This document shows, one piece after another, positions 22,251 through 35,139 of a stretch of 64,000 nt of DNA. The notes under the pieces are model-generated. The model had not been told where the DNA came from, did not search any database, and saw only the letters and a program-made list of their open reading frames with translations. The stretch covers positions 28,544,501 to 28,608,500 of the forward strand of contig CM027377.1 in the NCBI GenBank assembly GCA_015680905.1. Direction: 5' to 3'. This DNA comes from Coptis chinensis (lineage: Eukaryota > Streptophyta > Magnoliopsida > Ranunculales > Ranunculaceae). Each line of letters opens with the position of its first letter. The stretch's first letter is position 1. A program made the position numbers and the translations under genes.

Positions 22251-24202
22251 AGCGGACTGATTCCTGCATTTAGATCACCACAATATATTAGTACTACTAC
22301 TCTAATAGGATTTATTCAACGGACAAGACTTGTTTTTTTTTGTTGCCGGTGGAAACTTCTGATAGTTAGACACCATTTGGCTTTGATACTGGTAAGTGGC
22401 TTTTTACAAGGCGCGTACTGTCAACAAGGGTACGTTGGACTCCTCATTTTCTTTATATCGTTATATGCTCTCCTCAACTACAAACTTGGAGAGGTTACCT
22501 TCTTTCTTTATATTGTTATTACCCTACTATATACATATGGAGCATATATAACTCTGACATTATTAACTCATTTGGAATAATTTTTGTATTTGAAGATCTT
22601 ACTTAAACTTGTACCCTTTGTTTGTTGTGAGGTGCGGTTCTGCTAAAACGGCACCATTGGGGCCTTTCTGCTTCTCATACAGAACATGGGTTTACCTGCA
22701 TCTCTGGTTTACTCCATCTACTTGTTGCTTCTTTTGTATGCCGAAACTGCAAAACGGGTCTATCTGCACCCCTGATTCATGTCACCTAAGTGTTGTTCAT
22801 CGTGCTTTTGTGGCTCTAGTCAAATTTTAAAACTGCAAAAGCTTGGTTGTGTGCGCTACTTAATCATCATCTGTTCATCAGTCTGCGACATAACCTTCCA
22901 ATACTTTAGTTTCCGTGAATTGCATGCAAACGTGTTTGATAAGCTTGTTTAGGCTCTCAGTGCTACTGGGCTTGTGTTCCTGTTGTGGTTTTCTGAAGTG
23001 CCTGCTCCTAGGGACTTAATGGCTTATATGTTGACTACACGTTCTAGGATAGACAAACACGGCTGGTGGGTATTGCTCCGACAAACACGCAATGAATGGT
23101 AACCAGTGATTTTGTTGGTGTGATCTCCTACAGTTGGCCTATTTATGTGAATATGCCTTATGCATTTAGCCTTGAGGAGCACATCTGCCTTCCTGCAGGT
23201 AGGTATCTCTTGTATTTTTCCGTGGTTATGGGATTATTTGTCTCTGTCTGAAGGCATATTTTGGTTAGTTCTGTGTGGGTTACAGAACCTCGGGGAGTGG
23301 TTTCACTTCTGGGATTTACATGTTTAAAGCTTTTTACGATTTTTATTTTCTTTTGTAAATATTGAGCAAATTGTGTTTTTTCACACCTAAAACGAGCAAA
23401 TTGTGGTCGGTTCTGAAATGAGCAAAATTTGGGTTCTATTATATGGTCAAAGTTGATGCCATCTACAATCCTTCGCTTGCACTACAAACACCAATAAATC
23501 TCTTTGAAGTTTCATCAATATTTGCTTTAGTAGCTTAATGGTAGTTCTCCGTGTCTAAATGAAGCAAGATGTTCAAATTGTTCTCAAACTTTGTGACTTT
23601 TGACCATTTCGCGTGCGTTTTTTTGTTCTCTCCCTAGAAAGCCTTGGTACGTGGAATCTTTTGTGATCTTAACCCCCCGCCCTTCAGTCAATTCATTTTA
23701 GTCTCTTTATCCTTCATATTTCCTAATTAACCAGGTTTATGAAGAAACCGACCGTTAATGAAGTTACTGTCGATCTATTAGGCTTACTTATACATACAAA
23801 TGACTGCTTGTCTGATTGTATATGTTTCTGAAGTAGACGAGGGATGTTTTGAAGTACTTGTTTGCACATCCGAATTGATTTGTCTAAACTGTTTCTTTTA
23901 GTGGTGGAAATATCTTCTCTGTATCGATAATCTAGTGGTGGAAATACCTAACAGCAGTCAAGTTACATCAGAAATTTTGATAGGCTAATAAAAAGGCATA
24001 GAGAAAAGCACATAGCCAAACATAAGTAATACTTTATCATCTGTTTTGTAACCCCTCGCGTGAAATTATTATTACCAATATTTAACGAGAACACGTTATA
24101 ATATGGATGGAAGACTTGGGAATCAACGAAGACTTTTCATCTATTAATATTTATAGTTCATAGTTCATACAGTGAGAATGTGAGAACAAACACCGAGTTG
24201 AG
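22251..24202. other. 3' flank of the RSZ gene and intergenic region
   Basis: Probably includes the 3' UTR of the splicing-factor gene in its first few hundred bases. The rest is unassigned AT-rich sequence with no recognised coding frame, RNA gene or element border. Confidence 0.45.
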
Positions 24203-24274
24203 ATGGAAAACGACCAATCACTTGTTACGTAAACGAATGGGGAAGCGTGAGAATTGGATAAAGAAGATTGAATG

Positions 24275-24611
24275 TGGTGATAGAAATCGACAAAAAACAA
24301 ATCAATTAAAACACTTACCAATGCAAAGCGAATAACCAATAGAAGTGGAGACGAGATTTACGTGGTTTGGCGTTAGCCTAATCCACCAAGCAAAAGAGGA
24401 GAATTTTACTGATCAAGAGATAAACAAATAGAGTACAATCACTCACAAACGAATCGAATTCACAAACTCTCTCTCAAAATTGAACTTTACAAATTTCACC
24501 AACGGGTCTCAGATTTATAGAGGTGGGTATCAAATTAGAATCCTATTTAGAATAGGAAATCAAAACCTTAATCGTGTGGTTTATCCAAATCTGAGTCGTC
24601 AGATACCAACA
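24275..24611 (-). repeat. Left LTR (3' LTR of the copia element)
   Basis: About 337 bp, with TG...CA ends when read on the element's strand. It is directly repeated at 30417-30756. On the minus strand it starts TGTTGGTATC and ends ATCACCA. Confidence 0.92.
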
Positions 24612-27600
24612 ATTCTCCACCTCGGTGAAGATTTATCCAAATCTGAGTTGATCAACCGAATAGCAAATCCCCTCTTCAAAGCACAAATGTCCGAATGACC
24701 AAACAAATAACAAAATGTCCCGAAGGACCAAACACGACTGTACCACATAGTGGCTGCCTACGTACCCTTATTAAAAGATCAAGCCGACCGTTGTTCACCA
24801 ATGCCCTTAAGAGTCAAATCATCTCAAATGAAGGATATGAATCAAATTCAAACAATGTTGAAACTTGATTCTAGAAACCACTTTGGTTAACATATCAGCT
24901 AGGTTCTCCTTGGTGTCTATTTTAGTGAGTAAGATATCACCCTCCTCTAAAATTTATCTGACAAAGTGAAAACGCACATTAATGTGCTTCGTACGGGCAT
25001 GATGAACTTGGTTCTTGGCCAAATATATAGCACTCATGCTATCACGGTTGAATCTCGAAATGACCTCCTGACAATACCCAAGTCATCTAACAAACCCTGC
25101 AACCAAATAGCCTCTTTCATAGCCTCGGCCATTTGCCATATATTACGCCCTCTGTAGTTGTAGACAATGCAACTCAGACCGCAAAATAGACCTCCAACTT
25201 ACCGGAGCACTAGCTAAAGTAAATACATACTCAAGTAGTGGACCGGCTTTATCCAAATCACTGCGATAGTCGAGTCCACATAACCCACACAAAGCTTACT
25301 AGTATCCCTCTCAAAACATCAAACCAACATCTACAAAGACCAAGAATGTATCGGAGAATCCATTTCACAGCTTGCAAGTGTTTCTTCCTAGGGTTATGCA
25401 TATATCTACTAACAACACTAACAGCTTTTGAAATGTCTGGCCTAGTACACACTATCGCATACATCAAACTACCAACAACACTTGCATATGGAACATGAGT
25501 CATGTACTCACGCTCCTCATTGAACTTCGGAGACATAGTAGCACTAAGTTTAAAATGAAGGGCAAGAGGTGTACTCACGACTTAGTGTTCCCATCAATAC
25601 CAAACTTCGTAGTACCTTCTTCAAATATGTCTTTTGAGACAAACAAACTATGCCTTTTGCTCTATCTCTCTGAATCTCCATGCCAAGAATCTTCTTAGCT
25701 TCACCCAAGTCCTTCATCTCAAATTCTGAGGACAAAGTTTTTTAAGCTTATCAATCTCAGTTCTTGCTTCTTGAGGCTATAAGCATATCATCAACATACA
25801 AGAGCAAGTAGATGAAAGAACCATCATGTAGTTTGGAAAAATAGACACAATGATCGTAGTGACTTATTGTGTACTTGAGCCCTAGCATAAACCGATCAAA
25901 CCGCTTGTACCATTTGGGAGACTGTTTCAAACCATATAGCGATTTTTTCAGTTTACACACCAAATCCTCTTTGCTTGCAACTTTAAACCCACTTGGCCGT
26001 CATATAGATCTCCTCTTCTAAATCACCATGTAAAAGCGTTTTTACATCGAAATGGGCTAGCTCCAAATCATCTTGAGCTACCAAGGCCAAAAGGATGCGT
26101 ATGGAGGAGTGCTTCAACCGAGAAAACACCTCATTATAGTCAATCCCTCCCCTCGAAATGCAGCCTTTAGCTACCCATCTTGCCTTGTAGAACGTAACTT
26201 CATTACTTAGAGATCCTTCTTTCAATGCAAACACCCATTTCACCTTAATCGCCTTCTTACCCGTAGGTAACTTTACAAGCACCGAATATCATTCTTATGA
26301 AGAGATTGCATCTCCTCATCCATAGCTGTCTTCCACCTTTTCTCGACTTGGAGCCTTTGGATTGCTCCATAATATGAGGAAGGAACATCTTCATCAAGAC
26401 TTTCAATAACAGGAAGTGCATAGGTAACGTGATCGTTTAGCCAATACAATAGGAGAACATTTCTCTTAGATTTACCAGTTGCAATAGGCTCATGAACCGG
26501 AGCCAAATGACCAACATTCATCTGCTCCTCTAATGGAGTCATATCCTCTGCATCATTATTTGTTCCATCACCTGTAATCACTATTTCTGTGTCTTCAATT
26601 GGAACATTAATTGACTGACTATCCATGGTTGCCAATCTACTAGATACAAAACCATCTGGACTAGGTGAAGACGCATCAATCTCCACCTGTGCAATACCTC
26701 TTTGGCCATACTCTCCACCTGCTGAGAGACAGCAGTTTCAACATAGAAGCCTCATCAAATGTCACATCTCTGCTCAAAATGAATTTCTTATCTTTCGGAT
26801 CCCATAACTTATAACCTTTAACTCCACTTTTCAGACCCACAAAGATAGCTTTCTTTGCTCTAGGATCCAACTTACCATCTTTGACATGAAAGTAAAGCGG
26901 GACACCCAAACACCGAAGGGAATCATAATCCCCGCGGGTTTACGGACCAAACCTCCATAGGAGTTTTACCTCCAATTGCAAACGAAAGGCAACTTGTTAA
27001 CAAGGTAGCATGCATAACTCACGCCCGGTTTCAAAACGCTTTGCCCAATCCAAAGATTGGACAACATTCACCGCGACTTTCTCCATTAGAGTGCGGTTCA
27101 TGCATTTCGGCCCATCCCATTCGTCATTGGCGCCTTTCAATGTGAAGTGCCTCTCTATTCCCTCATTCCTCGACATACTTGCAAGAACGGATCACTCGTA
27201 TATTCACCACCATTATCAGTTCGGAGTCTTTTGATCTTTCTGCCAGTCTGAGTTTCAATCAACTTCTTCCATTTCACAAAGATATCTAGGACTTCATCCT
27301 TGTTTCTCATGGTATATACCCACAAACACCTAGAGTAATCATCAACAAATGTCACATAATAATGTTTGTTCCCTCCAAGAGATGCATTCCTAGAAGGACC
27401 CCAAACATCCGAATGAACATAATCAAGGGTTCCATGCGTACGGTGGATAGCGGTGCCAAACTTTACCAATGCAAGCTTGCCCATAACACAATGCTCACAA
27501 AAATCCAACTTACAGGTCTTAGCACCTTTCAACAATCCTTGCTTTATTAACGTTTGCATGGACTTCTCACCTGCATGTGCAAGGCGATATGCCATAATCT

Positions 27601-29079
27601 GGTGGCCTCGCTTTGGCAAGCTCCTCACGAATGCTTCGATGGCTGCCACTTCTCACTAAGCGTACCACCGCTTCAAAATGGTACAAGTTATTACGGCGTA
27701 TGCCTTTCATGATAACCATTGCTCCGAAACTATCTTTAGAACACCACTCATCGATGACTACCTTGTAGCCGCTTAGCTTCTAAAGTACCAGCGGAGATAA
27801 GATTCTTCTTCAAAGGAACATATCGAACATCTTTTATTTCCTTAAATGTTTCATCATACATCTTGAGGCGAATATTACCCATCCTCATAATCGTGGGGGG
27901 GGTTGATCATTCCCCATCAACCGCATCACCACTTTCAAGCTCCTTGAAACTTGTAAACCACTCCACTTATGGGACAAACATGATAGGTAGCACCCGTATC
28001 CAAAATCGATGGTAGAATCAATGAAACAAATACTTTCGATGTAACGGGGAAAAGAAATTTGAATTATCGGAATCATTACCTTCTTGAGCAATGTTGACAT
28101 TAGGCTGTTTTACTTTCGGTATCTTTCTATTTGTGTTTCAACTTCTTGTAATCCTTCTTCGATGTCGAACCTCATGACAAAAGTACACTCATCCACGGGC
28201 TAGATTTAAGCCATCTCGACTTGGAGCGAGATTTACTTCTTCCACCACCACAGAGTTTGGGCGGTCATTAGACCTCCCTCTTTTACCACCAAAAGCGGTG
28301 CTTTCGTCGACTCTCTTGACTCCTTTTCATTGTTGTTCATCATATCCCAACTTGTCAGCCTTGGTACGCACCTCGGAATAGTTCAAAAGCTTTCTTTCGA
28401 ACATAATGGTGGTTTTATATGCCCATACTCCTCCTTGGGAAGAGATCTCAACAAATGGAAAGCTTTGTCTTCATCCTTCGTTTTTCTTCAATGTTCAACA
28501 AATTCGGTAAGTAACTTGTTAAACTTCGTTCATATCTTTGGGACAATGAAATACCTTTTTTTTTCTCATATCATACAACTTTGATTTCATAAAGACCGCC
28601 TTCTATTATCTTATCTAAGTAATTCTCTTCAAAGGATTCTCCAGATTTTCTTGGCGAAGTCTCATTGAGAACAAAGGTACTTCACATCCACTAGCCAAAC
28701 ATGATCTTATAATACCCAACTTCGCCTGGTTTTCTTAACCCAAACACTCTCCTCTATATCCGATGGTTTTAGGTCTAACCACGTCATCCAAGTCTTGTTG
28801 GCATAGTGCATCTATAACTTCCGCGATGCCACATACTAAAATTGTTAGATCCATCGAATTTCTCCACATCAATCCTTGCATGGTTAATATTCAAAGTCGT
28901 AGGAGGTGATTTCTCCTTAGGCGTCATAAAATAGTACCCGATGGAGGATCCGTTATAGATACTTTCTCAAACTTTCATATACCATAAAACAATCGATAAA
29001 CCCAACAAAAGAAACCCAGGTAGAACCTTGGCTCCGATGCCCAGGATGTTCTACAAATCAAAGTTGGTTTATTGATTTT

Positions 29080-30416
29080 TTAATGGAAAGTTTGAGTAGC
29101 GGCATTGTCCTCCATCGATATGCGTCAACGGAAATCACAAGGAAAATCACCTTTAAAAGAAACTTATGCATGGATGATGGACCGATGGATCTAACTGAAA
29201 TCAAAAGTTAGCGTTATGAAGAGTTATAGATGCATTTCCTTGTTCCAAAGATGATGTTAGGCATATAAAACCACCATCGGATATAGAAGAGAAAAAGAAA
29301 GGTGTAATAAGATCGTGTTTGGCAAAAGATGTGAAAGACTGCTGTTCTCAATGAACCACGACCAAAAACCCGGAGAATCTGAAGAAGAAAGCTTTGAATA
29401 AAGACGATAGAAGGTGGTATTCATATCAAAAAATATGATATGAATGAAAAGAAAGGTATTTCATTGTCGGCACTGGTTAACGAAGTTTAACTGTTGCCTA
29501 CGATTTGTCGCTATTGAAAGAAAGATGAACAAAAGCTTTCCATTTGTTGAGATCTTCTGAGGGATGAATCTAAAACCACCATTATGTTCGAAGAAAAGAA
29601 CTATTCGTCTGAGTGCGTCTGGGATATGATGGGAAAAAGGAGTCCAAACAGTCGATCGTCAAAGGCGCCCGCAGAAGAAGGAGGTCTAATGACCGCGTCC
29701 AAACTCCTCGTGGTGGATGAAGTAATCTCATTCCCGTTCAAAAATCTGCCCGTGATGAGTGCTTTGTCATGAGGTGGACATTTGTTTCAAAGTTGAAACT
29801 GCAACGAAAAGCGGCGAAAACAATCTAATGTCAACATTGCTCAAGGAGGTAATGATTGATAGTTCAAATTTCTTTCCCGTTACATCGGTTTTGTTTCATT
29901 GATTCGATCATTTGATTTTGGATGTGCTAATTTCATGTTTGTCCCCATAAGGGAGTGGTTTACAAGTTTCAAGGAATTGAAAGTGGGCGATCATGATGAT
30001 ATTGTACGGGATGGGTAATATTCGCTCCCCAAGATGTATTATGAAACAATTAAGGAAATAAAAGATGTCTCGATATGTTCCCGAAAGAATCTTATTCTTT
30101 TGGTAAATAAAAGGTAGTCATCATCGATATGGTGTTCTAAAGATAGTTTCTCTTTGGTTACTGGTTATCATGAAAGGCATACGTCAAAATTAACTATGGT
30201 ATTTTTAAAAGTTTAATTAGAATGGAGAAGTATCTGATGTGAGGCATTCGTAGGCAGCTGAGGAGGCCACATATGGCATATGCGCGTGCTTATTGCACAT
30301 GCAGTTAATGAGAAGTCCATGCAAACGCTAATAAAGCGGATTGTCATGGAAAGCTAAGAAGACCTGTAAAGATGGATTTTTTTGTGAGCATCAAATTCTA
30401 GGTAAGCAGAATAAAG
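29080..30416 (+). repeat. Inverted gag-region duplicate inside the copia element
   Basis: This stretch is a diverged reverse-complement copy of about 27.5-28.95 kb, seen for example in the shared block GGAGGTCTAATGACCGC at about 29680 and its complement at about 28275. It places two gag regions head to head around the primer-binding site. It is a fossil, not coding. Confidence 0.75.
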
Positions 30417-30756
30417 TGGTGATAGAAATCGACAAAAAACAAATCAATTAAAACACTTACCAATACAAAATGAATAACCAATAGAAGTGGAGACGAGATT
30501 TACGTGGTTTGGCGTTAGCCTAATCCACCAAGCAAAAGAGGAGAATTTTACTAATCAAGAGATAAACAAATAGAGTACAATCACTCACAAACGAATCCCG
30601 AAGAATTCACAAACTCTCTCTCACAAATTGAACCTTACAAATCCCACCAACTGGTCTCGTATTTATAGAGGTGGGTATCAAATTAGAATCCTAGTTAGAA
30701 TAGGAAACCAAAACCTTAACTGTGTGGTTTATCCAAATCTGAGTCGTATACCAACA
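30417..30756 (-). repeat. Right LTR (5' LTR of the copia element)
   Basis: About 340 bp, same orientation as the left LTR. Its outer edge directly abuts the surviving coding sequence of membrane-protein copy 1. Confidence 0.92.
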
Positions 30757-32161
30757 ACACTAACCATAGAGAAACTTGAAGTCTTTGATATGCTCAAACA
30801 AGCCTTGAAAATTCCTTTCAAGAGTCTCAAATTCATCATTTTCACTCTCCTTACCTCTATTGCATTGTACTGCTGCATGGTATTCCATGAAATTGTTCTC
30901 CAAGAAACCTTAACCGAAGCAATTACTTTACTAAGACGAGAACCGTTTGAAAGTTTTGTATCCATTACTAGTAATATTGGTGAAAAGCCCCTGGAAGCTT
31001 ATACAACACATCCAGTACGTGGTGGACTCTTTTCTAGGCCTATCTCGTAGAATTCTTCAGTTGACTCTTCTTTATATAGTTCCAGTTCATCTCCTTGACC
31101 TTCTTAACACGATCACAACTGTTGATTTCACATCGGCTATCTATGTTGAAGAGAGTCCAATGACTTACAGTGAGATGTTCCAAAGACTGGTGAACATAAA
31201 TAGGTATAAAGGTTCTCTAATCACATCTTTGTGTATTCTCCCCATTAACTTGCTTACCGTGTTTGGGTTGATGTGGGTACTTGTTATAGCATTCTTAGCT
31301 CCATCAGAGAGTGCCTTCATCAAAGTACCCTATGCACTTGGGGCCATTGTACTCCTCGTCAAATGGTGTGATTGGAGTGCTATATGGAATATGGGTATGG
31401 TCATTTCAATCTTGGAGGAAAAACATGGTCTTGCAGCCTTAGGCGCTTCAAATTATTTTGGCAGAACAAGCAGGCAACGTGGACTTATTTTGATGCTACT
31501 TTTCTCTGTTTGGAGACTTGGGTTGAGAATATTTTACCTATTCATTAAGCCTATGGAGGCTAGAGAATGGAATGTAATTGTGGTGATAGGAGTGGTTGTT
31601 AGCATGATTTGCTTGGAGAATGTGATGAAGTGGGTCGTTTGTGTGATATATTTCTATGATTGCAAGAAAAGAGTTCTGGAAAAGAAAGTTGATGTAGAGG
31701 ACGGGAAACAGGTTGAACTTATTCAAAAAAACTGCAGCTAAAAGAAGAAGTCCACTTGTAATAAGTGTGACTTGAGGAGAATTTTTTTTCTTCTCTGTAA
31801 TATCTTCTTATTTTAATAATAATACCATGTGGTTGCTGGCACATTTCTGGTACTTCGGTACTGGAAAAACATATATTTTAGGAGCATCCACAAGCCCAAC
31901 TGGGATGGGGGTTTACTGGTCTAAGCTATTTTTATATATTTTTAATATATAAAAAAATTTGGAGGTTGAGTAACAGTGTTTTGGTGTACGTTTTAGGAGC
32001 AATTTGGTAATTTTTAGTTTTTTTTTCTATTAGAGAGATAAAATAGTAATTTAATGTTTATAATTTTTTTTTTAAACTCAATAGAGCCCATGGATACCAC
32101 GTGCACAGTGGCTAGTATCGAGTAGAAGACTTCCTCCTATTCATTGGTGTGACACTGATTT

Positions 32162-32171
32162 TTTATTTATT

Positions 32172-32221
<50 letters not shown>

Positions 32222-32238
32222 TTTATTATTTTTTTTCA
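32162..32238. repeat. TTTA/TTA microsatellite
   Basis: An uninterrupted run of TTTA units, then TTA units, then TTTA units again over about 77 bp. Confidence 0.95.
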
Positions 32239-32364
32239 AGCTCATGACCAGAAGAGTCGGGTATAGATCATAGTGCACATTCCTCATTGTTTCACTTTTT
32301 ATTGGCTGTCCGAGGAAGTAGAAAATATAGAAAATACTTCAAAGTTTACTCATAGCTGGTAGAT

Positions 32365-32480
32365 GAAGTAGGAAGTAGGAAGTAGCAAGGAAACACTCCA
32401 CAGTCAACTCACATTGTCATCCATAATTAATTTTCACAAGTTCTCAATTAGAAGCTTTTAGACACATTTCACCAATACTG
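32365..32480 (+). promoter_or_regulatory. Likely displaced promoter segment of membrane-protein copy 2
   Basis: Similar in order and sequence to the region 200-310 bp upstream of copy 3: shared GAAGTAGCAAGGAAA-type block, AGTC.ACT.A block and AAGCTTTTAGAC block. In copy 2 this is now separated from the start codon by the 8.45-kb Helitron. Promoter function is inferred from conservation between paralogs. Confidence 0.45.
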
Positions 32481-32890
32481 TGATATATCGTGAAATCTGC
32501 TGATATGTTAAGAACCGGCATACAGCACTTTGTACTTTGTACTTTTGTAGTACTGTTGGTTCAACAGTATGCCGATGACTATTAACTTTTCGTAGTAGAT
32601 AGTGCTAGCATATACGCTTGTGTCAGAGATTCAAGGATCAGCATCATTGACGCTTAGTAAGAATGTTCATTTTCATTAGAATTCTGCTTCTGCAAGGCGT
32701 AGCGCGCCTTAAAATTTGTATAACAAGGCAAACAATAGTCACTAGACCACTAAATTACTAATGTTTAATACTCAAATGTGCATCAAGAAGGCTATTTTTT
32801 AATCATGAATGTCATAAAATATTATCCTTGGGGAACAAGACTGCTGAGGTAATGGAACAAAATATATAATCTGCAACCACTTGGCCTGTA

Positions 32891-33060
32891 TCTTATATAT
32901 AATGGGAAAACTAGCCCCGTTTATTAGTCCTCGTATTTTTGGTTTTACCCAAACTTTTAAATCAAAAGGGTACCCAAAAGTTTCACCCAAAATTTTTTCC
33001 GCCAGTACTATTTCCGAGGGTAAATACATACTTTTGTTTATTCCCGGTTTTTTAAAGGAC
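32891..33060 (+). repeat. Helitron 5' terminal segment
   Basis: A block with AAACTTTTAAATCA and AAGTTTCACCC motifs. It recurs inside the element at 38198-38285 at roughly 80% identity by eye. Confidence 0.7.
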
Positions 33061-34682
33061 ACCCTCTTCACGAAATAAACGTATTAAAGTTTGTTTCAGA
33101 ACATTCGCACCGTTTTGCTTATTCTCCCAAAACAAAGTATTAAAGTATGAATAAGGAAAAAAAATTTGTTCGGTGTTAGATAATAGGTAAGTTCTTCTTC
33201 TTCTTACCGAACAATTGTTATCCCCTCTTCCCATCAAGTTCCAATTTCAACGAAGACTTGCAATTTCCCATTTTAAAACTAATATGTGCACAAGTGAAGA
33301 TTTCCGTTATTTTTTTTTTATTTACTGTTGTTTTCTAAACATTTCAATGGTTTATTTCTATTTCAATTTTGCTTTTAATTTTGCAATTGTTCCAGTTTCA
33401 GAATAATGCCGCGTCGTTCAATACTCTCATTCCCGTTTTAAAGTTCAGACGCACTCACGAACATGTATGCCATCTTCTATCTTTTTTTTTGTTTCCGCAT
33501 TCTCGCTCTTTTGAACCCTTTCTATAAAAGGACAAATTGGCAAATAAGAACTACCCGAGAAACACATGCACCATTTCGGTTGCCATTTTAACTTTCCAAA
33601 TTGGTGAGTGAACTCTTCAGCATGCCTTTGGCAGATTTTTTTTTCTTCAAAAACGGGTGTGTTCCTCTTCTTTTCTCTCTTCTTCATCACATGATTATTT
33701 ATTGTTTCAGAAAACATGTTTAATCACAATTGAATTTTTTAGACATATCGTCAATTCATATTTTTGTATTTATTACTCAATTATGATTATGGACCAAAGA
33801 GTCAACAATTTCTTGCTACTTGGGGAACACCGCCATATGAAACTCTCATCTTAAGGTCTCTCAGGTTCCTAATTTCTGTTTCTTAGTTATTCTCATAAAA
33901 TTCTTCACGTGCAACCAATTTTACAATCATTCCAGTATAAAGAATCTCGAAAACTCCAATTTTGTCCTTCTTAATACAAATCTCTTGGTTGTAATCGAAA
34001 TCTTTTTGATTCATTATTTGGTTGAGTTCGTTTCTGTTAGAGTCACTTAGAGGAATGCATTGATGATGCTCTTACTTCCCCCGAATAGCGTTTATTCCTC
34101 TGCTAGCTTCAATATTTGATTGTATACAATGATTCCTGTGTGTCTTCTTAACATTTAGATTTAACCCATGACTACATACTATTAATGTGCTATCTTTACG
34201 TAGTGCGCTCAGTGGCAGATTGTGTGTATTTATTCCTATACGTCTAATTTTTAAAACATTTAACCCATGCCTATCACCATAACTAATATAAACAAGTTTT
34301 TGGCTCCGCCAATGCAAAATCCGTTCTTGCATTGCTGGTCCCAATCCCAGACTAATAGCTTCGAATTTTGCTTTGAGAACGTATCTTTCTGTTTTTTCGC
34401 AGGACTGTACATGTCATATTTTACACTGGAAAAATTATTCTATGTACAACCGATCTAGCTGATGCTATGTGGATACTGGCTGGCACATTATCTGTATGGA
34501 TTCAGTAACTACATTAAATAAAAATTAAGGTTTAAGAATTTGTTCTCCTCGAAACAGATAACGTGAGCCGCCTGACTACATTTCAAAAAAATACAATCAA
34601 AGTTTGCCGCTTACGTTTCTGCATCCATGTATTTATAGATAGACTTATATCTTACTTATATTTGTATTTTTATGTATGTGCA
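33061..34682. other. Helitron interior without recognised genes
   Basis: Short closed frames on both strands with CT-rich runs (about 33640-33700). It could hold leader or first-intron sequence of the captured WAT1 gene, but nothing is recognisable. Confidence 0.4.
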
Positions 34683-35139
34683 GAAATATGTTCGTTCACT
34701 CTACCACCTACATCTTCTTTTTGCCTACTTGGCTTCTCGACCATGTTCTAAAGGTATGTAATTAAGCTACTTGGCAACTCCTTAATTGATATTCTAACTT
34801 CTCTTTGATTAGTGTAAACGTAAAACTGTTTCAATTGTATTTTCTCTTTTTAAATGTCGAGTACAGATAAAGCTCCACCACTGTCTTTTATAGCCTTCAG
34901 CAATATGTTCATGCTTTCTTTATTTGGGTCAGTTTATACTTTTCTCCTAACTTTAATGTATTCAGCCAATATGAAGTAGAAAAACTTTTAACTCTATCGA
35001 ACTTCGGTGCTTCTAAATTTAGGATTACCATTTGCTTGAACGTGTATGGCATTGCACTGCTTTACACATCCAAAACGTTGGCCGCAGTGACTGCAAATAC
35101 TATTCCCCGCTTCACCTTTTTAATGGCTGTTTTTACTCG
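34683..35139 (+). pseudogene. WAT1-related (EamA/nodulin MtN21) transporter fragment
   Basis: Exon-like pieces: about 34683-34753, then about 34868-34925 encoding KAPPLSFIAFSNMFMLSLFG, then 35022-35139 encoding ITICLNVYGIALLYTSKTLA and AVTANTIPRFTFLMAVFTR with a GTAATT donor. The YTSKTLAAVTANTIP-type segment is characteristic of plant WAT1-related (UMAMIT, EamA-domain) membrane proteins that export amino acids or auxin. The donor at 34926 (GTCAGT) and acceptor TTTAG before 35022 look usable. Only two or three of ten membrane helices are present. The first piece is in poor condition and is the least certain part. It is a captured, non-functional fragment in the element's orientation. Confidence 0.7.

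Larger units (their letters stand above)
24275..30756 (-). mobile_element. Ty1/copia LTR retrotransposon fossil
   Basis: Copia order is visible on the minus strand: a gag region (about 27.9-29.0 kb), integrase (about 27.1-27.7 kb), reverse transcriptase with the YVDDM motif (about 25.7-26.3 kb) and RNase H (about 25.3-25.6 kb). It is bounded by two direct LTRs of about 340 bp. A primer-binding-like site (TGGGCATCGGAGC type) lies near 29050 and a purine-rich tract lies beside the left LTR. It is broken, with around ten or more breaks. The LTRs differ at roughly 15 positions by eye (4-5%), suggesting about 1.5-2 million years under a rate of 1.3e-8 per site per year. No matching 5-bp target duplication was found. 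An inverted gag-like segment separates the primer-binding site from the right LTR. It sits inside the first exon of membrane-protein copy 1. Confidence 0.92.
24203..31741 (+). pseudogene. Membrane-protein family copy 1, split by a copia insertion
   Basis: The start (24203) reads MENDQSL, close to MENNQNIL and MENNQILL at the start of copy 3. 72 bp later the gene is interrupted by an LTR element (24275-30756). Coding resumes immediately after the right LTR: KLEVFDMLKQALKIPFKSLK, CCMVFHEIVLQETL, then in a second frame VHLLDLLNT, VKWCDWSAIWNMGMVISILE, ENVMKWVVCVIYFYDCKKRV and LEKKVDVEDGKQ, ending at 31741. A frame change lies between about 30960 and 31050. A stop also follows SLVT soon after the start. 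The product would be a multi-pass membrane protein with about five or six hydrophobic helices and a lysine-rich cytosolic tail. It resembles the plant family often labelled polyadenylate-binding protein 1-B-binding protein-like, whose function is unknown. A frame that begins inside the right LTR (30628) runs into the body, so a chimeric transcript is conceivable. The intact relative is at 41463. Confidence 0.75.
31742..32890. other. Spacer with a probable displaced promoter of copy 2
   Basis: The first 150 bp are likely the 3' UTR of copy 1. The interval holds the microsatellite at 32162-32238. At about 32365-32470 it has a block (GTAGGAAGTAGCAAGGAAA, AAGCTTTTAGACA) that resembles 45498-45605 upstream of copy 3. 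It ends with an A immediately before the Helitron start at 32891. Confidence 0.5.
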
